DNA from: Planctomycetota bacterium
Lineage (GTDB): Bacteria; Planctomycetota; Phycisphaerae; WQYP01; JAJZKY01
Length of the DNA stretch: 6,272 nucleotides
NCBI GenBank assembly: GCA_021803885.1
Contig: JAJZKY010000289.1
Span: forward strand, 1-6,272
Direction of reading: 5' to 3'
Part shown: one piece after another, positions 1 to 5,143 of the stretch
Numbering within the stretch: position 1 is the first letter of the stretch
Layout of the letters: every line of letters begins with the position of its first letter
The notes under the pieces: model-generated
What the model was told of the DNA's origin: nothing
The model's input: only the letters and a program-made list of their open reading frames with translations
Database searches by the model: none
Position numbers and translations under genes: made by a program

Positions 1-175
1 GGCGGTCAATGCGGCGGTGCGCGCCGGAGCGGATGCGTGTGAGCGCGTCGGCGATGGCCTGGTGGCCGCCCACATCATCGCCCGCGTGCATAGTGAAGTG
101 GAAAACATACTTCCGAAGGCGCCCGATGCCGGTGACAGCGGGTTGGACGGCGTGGTCAGCCAGTCACTCAGCTAG
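1..175 (+). CDS. csoS1: CsoS1-type carboxysome shell protein (BMC domain), 3' end only
   Basis: This is the last 57 codons of a gene cut by the left window edge; the first whole codon starts at base 2. The peptide opens AVNAAVRAGADACERVGDGL and continues with HIIARVHSEVENILPKAP, which I recognise as the C-terminal half of the BMC (Pfam00936) fold of CsoS1 paralogues that form the hexameric facets of the alpha-carboxysome shell. After the usual end of the fold (ILPKAP) there is an extra acidic and polar tail of about 16 residues ending in SQSLS. Such a tail resembles CsoS1B rather than the shorter CsoS1A and CsoS1C, and CsoS1B is normally the last csoS1 copy before the ferritin-like gene, as here. 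The family call is very secure; the paralogue letter is inference because the N-terminal half is outside the window. Confidence 0.95.
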   Translation, partial: AVNAAVRAGADACERVGDGLVAAHIIARVHSEVENILPKAPDAGDSGLDGVVSQSLS

Positions 176-188
176 TATCGGCGTGGCC

Positions 189-632
189 ATGGCGAATGAT
201 CCGCGAATGACGGGCTACCTGATGCGCGCGCTCAGTGCCGAGATGGCCGCTGTGCAGCAGTATCTCACCCAGTCCAGTCTGAGCGCGATGTGGCAGTTGA
301 AGGAATACAGTGGCCGTTTCCGCCGTGATGCGGAGGAGGAGCTCGGACATGCGCAGCGGTTGATTGAGCACATGCTGATGTTGGGTATTCCTTCCAATGG
401 CACGCAACTGCCGCCCATTCGTCCGGGTCGATCCCTGGAGGAGATGCTGCTGATCGATCGCGACTTGGAGATCGACGTGATCCGCCTGTACGAGGAAGCC
501 GCCCACTACTGCGCCCGCGTGCGTGCAGAAGGGTTGCAAGCCTTGTTCGCCAGTCTGCTGCAAGAGGAATTGGGTCACTTGCGCGACCTGAATCACCTGT
601 TGACCGAGATGCATCAAGGAGCAATAGCATGA
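189..632 (+). CDS. Bacterioferritin-like di-iron protein of the carboxysome cluster
   Basis: This encodes 147 residues, slightly shorter than classical bacterioferritin (about 158), forming a four-helix ferritin-like protein. All six ferroxidase ligands of bacterioferritin are present and happen to share the E. coli Bfr numbering: E18, E51, H54, E94, E127 and H130, with Y25 also kept. Two ExxH motifs (EELGH at 50-54 and 126-130) are visible. The haem-ligating Met52 of Bfr is Leu52 here, so a haem-free di-iron protein is predicted. The frame stays open upstream to base 9, but that part overlaps csoS1; MANDPRMTGYL at 189 matches the expected start of the family. No clear Shine-Dalgarno precedes it, so reinitiation after the csoS1 stop 13 bases upstream is likely. 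A homologue is a standard neighbour in proteobacterial cso clusters. Its role there is not established; iron or redox handling is inference. Confidence 0.88.
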   Translation: MANDPRMTGYLMRALSAEMAAVQQYLTQSSLSAMWQLKEYSGRFRRDAEEELGHAQRLIEHMLMLGIPSNGTQLPPIRPGRSLEEMLLIDRDLEIDVIRLYEEAAHYCARVRAEGLQALFASLLQEELGHLRDLNHLLTEMHQGAIA

Positions 633-907
633 ACGCTGTAAAAAATCTGAATGCGGCTTCATCAGGACCACAGGAACACCTGCCCACGCTGAACTGGCGA
701 TTTGAGTTTGGAAGTTACGTTCAGACACGCCATTTTTTGGATCAAATGGCTGATCTGTCCAAACGCGAGGACTTCTATCCGAATGTGAGCTTTGGCAAAA
801 CCTACGTCAATATCAGTATTGATGCCGAAGCTCAGGCTCTACTGGCCGAATGCAAGACCCGTTTCATCGGCGAGATGGAAGCGCTGGCCGCCATGGAAAG
901 AACCTAA
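629..907 (+). CDS. acRAF: acRAF, alpha-carboxysome Rubisco assembly factor (PCD-like)
   Basis: This encodes 92 residues related to pterin-4a-carbinolamine dehydratase (PCD). The first 20 or so residues look flexible; the PCD-like alpha/beta fold runs from LNWRFEFGSY (about 21) to the end. Where active PCDs carry an H-H-P motif before the central strands, this protein has KREDFYPNVSFG (about 45-56), so the catalytic histidines are missing, as expected for the Rubisco chaperone branch. In characterised systems acRAF acts after chaperonin folding to promote assembly of form IA Rubisco in the cytosol. The ATG overlaps the stop of the ferritin-like gene (ATGA, 629-632) and has AAGGA at 616-620, so the two are probably translationally coupled. 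Identification rests on sequence type plus position between the ferritin-like gene and mcdA. A true dehydratase is unlikely given the missing motif. Confidence 0.88.
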   Translation: MNAVKNLNAASSGPQEHLPTLNWRFEFGSYVQTRHFLDQMADLSKREDFYPNVSFGKTYVNISIDAEAQALLAECKTRFIGEMEALAAMERT

Positions 908-943
908 ACCGACAAACCGAGCGGATCGGTAACGGGAGCAAGT

Positions 944-1576
944 ATGACGGACAGCATCATCGCGGTAATCAACCAAAAAGGGGGTACGGGCAAAACCACC
1001 CTGGCGCTGAATCTCGCGGCGGGCTTGGCTCGGCGGGGGTCCACTCACCTGGTAGATGCCGATCCTCAGGGTTCGCTCAGTCAGTGGGTCGCCATGACCG
1101 CTAACACCGGCCTGCCGCCGGTAACACCGGCCGGCCATGACCCCTCCGCGACGATCACGCAGCTGGCATGCGCCCACCGCTATGTCATGGTGGACTGCCC
1201 ACCGACTATTCAGGGTGATGTAGTTGCTGCGGTGATGCGCTCGGTTCAAGTGATATTAATTCCGGTGTTGCCCTCCCCGATTGATCTGTGGGCCAGCGTG
1301 GGGATGGCGGCCGAGGTGAGCGAAGCCGGGCGATGGAATCCAGGCCTGCGCGCACGCTTGGTACTGAACCAAATGGAATCCCGTAATGCCCTGTCCCGCG
1401 CCATGCGCGAGGCTCTGGGGGAGTTCGATATACCGATATTGCAAGCCAGCATGCAGCGGCGAGCGGCTTATCGCGGCGCCGCGGTCGAAGGGGTGAGCGT
1501 CTACGGACTGGGCAAACGCGCCCAAGCAGCCGTGGCGGATATGGAAGCGATCATTGAGGAGGTCTTATGCCTGTGA
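944..1576 (+). CDS. mcdA: McdA, ParA-family carboxysome-positioning ATPase
   Basis: This encodes 210 residues, a compact ParA/MinD-type ATPase. The deviant Walker A KGGTGKTT spans 12-19, with signature lysine K12 and P-loop lysine K17. Walker A' is VDADPQGS (37-44) and Walker B is YVMVDCPP (80-87, D84). A C-terminal basic stretch QRRAAYRG (171-178) may help non-specific DNA binding. In alpha-carboxysome bacteria McdA binds the nucleoid as an ATP-bound dimer and McdB on carboxysomes stimulates its ATPase; the resulting gradient spaces the organelles. K12 agrees with the alpha-type McdA, whereas the cyanobacterial beta-type lacks this lysine. GGGAG at 933-937 lies 6 bases before the ATG. The gene follows acRAF by 36 bases and overlaps mcdB by 10. 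A plasmid or chromosome ParA is the alternative, but no parB or parS-like context is visible and the small downstream partner fits McdB. Confidence 0.92.
   Translation: MTDSIIAVINQKGGTGKTTLALNLAAGLARRGSTHLVDADPQGSLSQWVAMTANTGLPPVTPAGHDPSATITQLACAHRYVMVDCPPTIQGDVVAAVMRSVQVILIPVLPSPIDLWASVGMAAEVSEAGRWNPGLRARLVLNQMESRNALSRAMREALGEFDIPILQASMQRRAAYRGAAVEGVSVYGLGKRAQAAVADMEAIIEEVLCL
1102..1132 (+). repeat. Short direct repeat inside mcdA
   Basis: The 11-mer TAACACCGGCC occurs at 1102-1112 and again at 1122-1132. The 20-base offset is not a multiple of three, so the copies are read in different frames and encode different residues, in a loop between the Walker A' and Walker B motifs. It could be the trace of a slippage event or simple chance in GC-rich DNA. 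I assign no function. Confidence 0.3.
1556..1562 (+). promoter_or_regulatory. Strong Shine-Dalgarno for mcdB
   Basis: GAGGAGG lies inside the last codons of mcdA, 4 bases before the ATG at 1567. It is the strongest ribosome binding site in the window. It fixes the mcdB start inside mcdA, and suggests that the small partner protein is made in excess over the ATPase. Confidence 0.7.
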
Positions 1577-1794
1577 AGAAATTGGGATCCAAACTGGCGC
1601 AAGGGGTACGCCAGGTTCAAGCGCAGCAAGTCGAAGCGCCGACGCCAGACACCCAGGCGAATGCCTTGAACACAGGCCGTCCGGGCAAGGAGCTTTTGCC
1701 ATCATCATCGAACCCAACTGAGGAAAAACGGCCCTCTGCACCTCGCTCAGAGGGTCACAAGAGCTTACACCCGCGGCGGGTGTGGCCCGATTAA
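1567..1794 (+). CDS. mcdB: McdB, small disordered carboxysome-positioning adaptor
   Basis: This encodes 75 residues with no globular domain. The N-terminus is basic and likely helical (MPVKKLGSKL, then a Gln/Val-rich stretch at 11-23). Residues 24-66 are rich in Pro, Ser, Thr, Asn and charged residues and look disordered. The protein ends in HPRRVWPD with a single tryptophan, W73. A lone C-terminal tryptophan in a short disordered protein directly after mcdA is the hallmark of alpha-type McdB, which sits on carboxysomes, self-associates and stimulates McdA. The start overlaps the mcdA end by 10 bases and is backed by a strong Shine-Dalgarno. The primary sequence is poorly conserved across the family, so the call leans on position, length, composition and the terminal motif. 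The gene is easily missed by automatic annotation. Confidence 0.85.
   Translation: MPVKKLGSKLAQGVRQVQAQQVEAPTPDTQANALNTGRPGKELLPSSSNPTEEKRPSAPRSEGHKSLHPRRVWPD
1732..1754 (+). repeat. Inverted repeat within mcdB
   Basis: CCCTCTG (1732-1738) and CAGAGGG (1748-1754) are perfect complements around a 9-base loop, extendable by one G-U pair. No T-run follows, so this is not a classical intrinsic terminator. It may form an RNA hairpin in the distal part of mcdB. Confidence 0.4.
1767..1783 (+). repeat. Inverted repeat at the 3' end of mcdB
   Basis: ACACCCG (1767-1773) and CGGGTGT (1777-1783) pair perfectly around a 3-base loop. The stem ends 9 bases before the mcdB stop and 45 bases before cbbQ. 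The nearest T-rich patch (TTATTTT, 1799-1805) is about 16 bases away, too far for a standard terminator. An RNA-processing or stability element at the mcdB/cbbQ boundary is possible but unproven. Confidence 0.4.
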
Positions 1795-1828
1795 ATGCCT
1801 TATTTTGGCTTCAGGAGTGAAATAAATA

Positions 1829-2632
1829 ATGTCACCCGAAATTGATCCATATCTCGTTCAAGATATGCCTTACTACCGCGCCGTGGCCGACGAAGTGGAA
1901 CTATACGAAGCGGCCTATTCGGTGCGCATGCCCATGATGCTGAAAGGGCCTACCGGTTGCGGAAAAACACGCTTTGTTGAATACATGGCGTGGAAACTGG
2001 GCAAGCCACTGATTACCGTGGCGTGTAACGAGGACATGACGGCATCCGATCTGGTCGGCCGTTTCCTGCTCGACGCTTCCGGCACCCGCTGGCAGGACGG
2101 CCCATTGGCCATCGCCGCGCGTTTTGGGGCCATCTGCTATCTCGACGAAGTGGTGGAAGCCCGCCAGGACACGACGGTGGTGATCCACCCGCTCACCGAC
2201 GCGCGGCGTGTGCTGCCGCTGGAAAAGAAGGGCGAACTGGTACAGGCCCATCCCGATTTCCAGATGGTGATTTCCTACAACCCGGGCTACCAGAGCTTAA
2301 TGAAAGACTTGAAGCAGTCGACGAAACAGCGTTTCGGCGCACTGGATTTCAGCTATCCTGCCCACGATATTGAAACCGAGATCGTTGCCCACGAAACCCG
2401 TGTCGGTGTTGAAATCGCCGGCAAACTGGTGTCCATCGCCGAACGCGCGCGCAACCTCAAGGGGCATGGCCTCGACGAGGGAATCTCCACACGTATGCTG
2501 ATCTACGCGGGCAGCCTGATTACCCGGGGGGTGGCGCCATTGGCGGCATGCCGTATGACGCTGGTTCGGCCGATCACCGATGATCCAGATATGCGTGATG
2601 CACTCGACGCGGCGGTGAGTACATTCTTCTGA
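1829..2632 (+). CDS. cbbQ: CbbQ, AAA+ (MoxR-type) subunit of Rubisco activase
   Basis: This encodes 267 residues, the usual CbbQ length. The AAA+ module covers most of the protein: Walker A GPTGCGKT (40-47), Walker B ICYLDEV (102-108, with D106 and E107), sensor 1 in ISYNPGY (N151), a candidate arginine finger in KQRFG (R168), and sensor 2 in STRML (R222). The residues needed for ATP hydrolysis are therefore intact. CbbQ forms a hexamer that carries one CbbO and remodels inhibited Rubisco, releasing tight-binding sugar phosphates; in Halothiobacillus a CbbQ is associated with the carboxysome shell. NorQ of nitric oxide reductase maturation is the closest alternative family, but the cso context decides for CbbQ. 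The start has AGGAG at 1813-1817, an 11-base spacing. It follows mcdB by 34 bases and precedes cbbO by 15. Confidence 0.95.
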   Translation: MSPEIDPYLVQDMPYYRAVADEVELYEAAYSVRMPMMLKGPTGCGKTRFVEYMAWKLGKPLITVACNEDMTASDLVGRFLLDASGTRWQDGPLAIAARFGAICYLDEVVEARQDTTVVIHPLTDARRVLPLEKKGELVQAHPDFQMVISYNPGYQSLMKDLKQSTKQRFGALDFSYPAHDIETEIVAHETRVGVEIAGKLVSIAERARNLKGHGLDEGISTRMLIYAGSLITRGVAPLAACRMTLVRPITDDPDMRDALDAAVSTFF

Positions 2633-2647
2633 TATCCGGAGCCAAAG

Positions 2648-4999
2648 ATGGCGGTCGAACTCGAAAAATACCAGGACATATTGGCCGAACTCGGGGCGCA
2701 CGCTAGCGAAGTGCTGCGCGCCTCCTGGGATGAGGCAGCGCGGGTGTTCACCCCGCGTGGACTGGAAAACGACTATTTGAATGGCGCGACCAGCCTGAAG
2801 TCCCTGGGACGCGGCACCGATCTGGTGGTGTCATTTATCCAAAGCGCACCGGCGGTGGCGCGCGAACTGGGCGAAGATGCCGTCCATGACATGCTCGCTG
2901 CCGGGATCAAAATGTATTCCAAGACCAGCGCCACCGTCATCGCCGCGATGTTTTCCAGCAGCCCCGTGGCGGCCACGCGATTGGGGGATCCGGAGCTGTT
3001 CCGTGCCTATTTGCACTTGCTCGACATCCTGCTCGCCCAGGCGCCGCGCGGGGTGCGTCCGATGCTGGACCACCTCAGCATACTCCTGGGCCAGCTTACT
3101 CTGGGCGGCCTGCGGCGCTGGGCGCTGTGGGGCGCGCAGGCGCACAAAACCGATTTTGATGGCCAGGCAAAATATTTCGCGTTGGAAAGCCCGGAATCCA
3201 TGGGCGTTCTGCAAAAGGAGCGCAAAGGCACACTGTTCATTGACGTGCAGCGCCGTATCGGCATGTATTTGCGCGCCTTGTGGGGGCGCGATTTCTTTAT
3301 GCGTCCCACCAGTGGCGACTTCGAGCGGCGCGAAGGCTATCGCCCCTCCATCGAGGGATACATTATCCATCTCCCCGATGCGTACGATGATCTGGTGTGG
3401 CTGACACCCTCAGGTGAGGAAACGCGCGTCTCCGGCATTGAACTATACCGCGCCAGTGCCGCCCACGCGGCCTGTCATCAGGTATACACCACGCGCCAAT
3501 TTGACAGTGCCGGACTCAGTGCGATGCAGGTGACGCTGGTCGGATTGGTTGAGGATGCCCGCGTGGAAGCCATCGCCCTCAAGCAGTTTCCTGGGCTCGG
3601 GCAAATCTGGTTGCCGCTACACACGGCAACGCCCGCATCCGGCAACGATGCCGCGCCCTTGATGGCGCGCTTGGCACATGCTCTGCTGGACCCGGAATAT
3701 TTCGATGACCATCCTTGGGTAGCGATGGGTCGCCAGATGTTCAGCGGGCATCAGGATTGCTTGCGCTCCACCGAATGGGTGCGTGAGGTCGGTTTGCACC
3801 TTGCTGCGGAAATGCAGCAACTTGGCGTGGTCTATTCAAGCACCGCGGATCTGCCGGATATCCCCTATCGCGACGACAACCGTTATATTTGGGAGTTCGA
3901 GGATATCCGCGAAGTCGGGCAGGTGATCGCTGGCGTCACCACGCAGCAAATCCGCAAATACGTCAGTGTGATGGAAATGGTCAATACCATCGACGTGCCC
4001 GGCGCAGGCGATGACGCCAACGAAATATGGGTACTATCCAGCGAATTCTTCCGCGATGAGGAATCCACCAGTCTCAATCAACAAGAGGGTCGCGAGCCAC
4101 CGCCGGAGCCCTATCATTACCCGGAGTGGGATTACCAGATGCAACTGGAGCGACCAGGCTGGTGCACCGTACTGGAAAAGCGGGCCAAAAGTGGCGCCTT
4201 GGAGATCATTGATGAAATTGTGGCCAAGCACAAGCCTGTCATCGGTCGACTCAAATATCTGATCGAAGCGTTGCAACCGCAAGGGGTGCAGCGCCTGCGC
4301 AAGCAAGAGGACGGCGATGAAATCGACCTGAACGCCGCTGTGCGTGCCATGATTGAGATGCGTATGGGCGAGCAGCCCGATCTGCGCATCATGATGCGCA
4401 ACGTGCGTAAGGTGCGTGACCTCTCAGTACTGCTGCTGATCGATCTGTCCGAATCCACCAATGACCCGGTGCAGGGTTCGGAAAGCACTGTATTACAACT
4501 GGCACGTGAAGCGACAGTGCTGCTCGCCGATGCCCTCAACAAAATAGGCGACCCCTTCGCCATTCACGGATTCGATTCAAACGGCCGTCACGATGTGGAA
4601 TATTTTCGCTACAAAGATTTCGACGCAGCCTACAACGACCATGCCAAATCCCGCCTAGCTGGCATGAGCGGACAGTTATCCACGCGCATGGGTGCGGCGA
4701 TCCGCCATGCCGGCTCGATTTTGAAACGTCAGCCCAGCAACAAAAAACTCTTGCTGGTGATCACCGACGGTGAGCCGGCGGATAACGATGTGCGCGATCC
4801 CCAATACCTGCGATATGACGCCAAGAAAGCCGTCGAAGAACTGACCCAAATCGGCATCTCTCCCTACTGCCTGAGCCTCGATCCCAGGGCTGACCAGTAC
4901 GTATCCCGCATTTTTGGCGCGAACAACTATGTGGTTCTGGATCAGGTGCAGAGATTGCCCGAAAAATTGCCGATCCTCTACATGGGTCTCACTCGATGA
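2648..4999 (+). CDS. cbbO: CbbO, von Willebrand A subunit of Rubisco activase
   Basis: This encodes 783 residues, normal for CbbO. Residues 1 to about 540 form a long, mostly helical region without a named catalytic motif. A conserved acidic segment DGDEID (555-560) leads into a C-terminal von Willebrand A domain (about 588-783). The metal-ion site (MIDAS) is complete: DLSES (D599, S601, S603), T679 in LSTRMG, and D707 in VITDGEP. In studied CbbQO activases the vWA domain of CbbO contacts the Rubisco large subunit through this site, and the CbbQ ring supplies the remodelling force. GGAG at 2638-2641 lies 6 bases before the ATG, and the gap after cbbQ is 15 bases, so the two are co-translated. 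NorD is a related family, distinguished here by context and length. No truncation or frameshift is seen. Confidence 0.95.
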   Translation: MAVELEKYQDILAELGAHASEVLRASWDEAARVFTPRGLENDYLNGATSLKSLGRGTDLVVSFIQSAPAVARELGEDAVHDMLAAGIKMYSKTSATVIAAMFSSSPVAATRLGDPELFRAYLHLLDILLAQAPRGVRPMLDHLSILLGQLTLGGLRRWALWGAQAHKTDFDGQAKYFALESPESMGVLQKERKGTLFIDVQRRIGMYLRALWGRDFFMRPTSGDFERREGYRPSIEGYIIHLPDAYDDLVWLTPSGEETRVSGIELYRASAAHAACHQVYTTRQFDSAGLSAMQVTLVGLVEDARVEAIALKQFPGLGQIWLPLHTATPASGNDAAPLMARLAHALLDPEYFDDHPWVAMGRQMFSGHQDCLRSTEWVREVGLHLAAEMQQLGVVYSSTADLPDIPYRDDNRYIWEFEDIREVGQVIAGVTTQQIRKYVSVMEMVNTIDVPGAGDDANEIWVLSSEFFRDEESTSLNQQEGREPPPEPYHYPEWDYQMQLERPGWCTVLEKRAKSGALEIIDEIVAKHKPVIGRLKYLIEALQPQGVQRLRKQEDGDEIDLNAAVRAMIEMRMGEQPDLRIMMRNVRKVRDLSVLLLIDLSESTNDPVQGSESTVLQLAREATVLLADALNKIGDPFAIHGFDSNGRHDVEYFRYKDFDAAYNDHAKSRLAGMSGQLSTRMGAAIRHAGSILKRQPSNKKLLLVITDGEPADNDVRDPQYLRYDAKKAVEELTQIGISPYCLSLDPRADQYVSRIFGANNYVVLDQVQRLPEKLPILYMGLTR

Positions 5000-5124
5000 A
5001 AAACCAGCCGTACGATAATGGGTGAGCGCTTTGTTCAGGGCCAGGCATTACGGAGGTTGGATCCTGTGATGCGACGACCAGAACGGAAATCTTTCCGTCC
5101 AGGATTCATTCGGGGGATAGCGTT
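5000..5124 (+). other. Gap between cbbO and the aldolase-like gene
   Basis: This is the longest gap between established genes in the window. It holds a good Shine-Dalgarno (CGGAGG, 5051-5056) ahead of a short reading frame, a 7-bp inverted repeat (5083-5098), and GGGGGA (5112-5117) serving the aldolase-like gene. I find no convincing sigma-70 promoter and no hairpin with a T-run, so continuous transcription from cbbO remains the simplest reading. Confidence 0.5.
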
Positions 5125-5143
5125 ATGCCTTTGGTGCATATGA
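5069..5143 (+). CDS. Candidate leader peptide overlapping the aldolase-like start
   Basis: This is a reading frame of 24 codons from ATG 5069, or 25 from GTG 5066. CGGAGG at 5051-5056 stands 9 bases before the GTG and 12 before the ATG. The peptide is arginine-rich at first (MRRPERKSFRPG) and hydrophobic at the end (IALCLWCI). It runs 19 bases into the aldolase-like gene in another frame. Its TGA (5141-5143) overlaps the second in-frame ATG of that gene (5140-5142) as ATGA. I recognise no family. It may be a translational-coupling leader, or a chance frame near a stray purine tract; the sequence alone cannot decide. Confidence 0.25.
   Translation: MRRPERKSFRPGFIRGIALCLWCI
5083..5098 (+). repeat. 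Inverted repeat upstream of the aldolase-like gene
   Basis: ACGGAAA (5083-5089) and TTTCCGT (5092-5098) are perfect complements separated by TC. With so short a spacer it would be a tight hairpin in RNA, or a near-palindromic 16-base site in DNA that a dimeric regulator could bind. It lies 27 bases before the ATG at 5125, inside the candidate leader frame. No regulator can be named from this. Confidence 0.4.

Noticed and set aside
9..188. In-frame upstream extension of the ferritin-like gene to ATG at 9
   Set aside because: It would lie wholly inside csoS1 in another frame, the peptide is low-quality (Arg, Pro and Ser rich), and the ferritin helix starts only after the Met at 189.
168..728. 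186-codon reverse-strand frame opposite the ferritin-like gene
   Set aside because: It is a shadow of the + strand coding pattern; it overlaps two well-supported genes and its peptide resembles no family I know.
916..930. Inverted repeat ACCGA/TCGGT with 5-base loop before mcdA
   Set aside because: The stem has only 5 bp and no T-run follows; it is too short to separate from chance, and the mcdA Shine-Dalgarno lies just downstream.
443..4449. A shared stretch of about 15 bases (CTGCTGATCGATC core) in the ferritin-like gene and cbbO
   Set aside because: Both copies encode Leu-Leu-Ile-Asp with common codons in unrelated proteins; coincidence explains it.
5018..5143. Longer version of the leader frame starting at ATG 5018 (41 codons)
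   Set aside because: No Shine-Dalgarno lies ahead of 5018, whereas a good one precedes 5066/5069; the shorter form is the only one with support.
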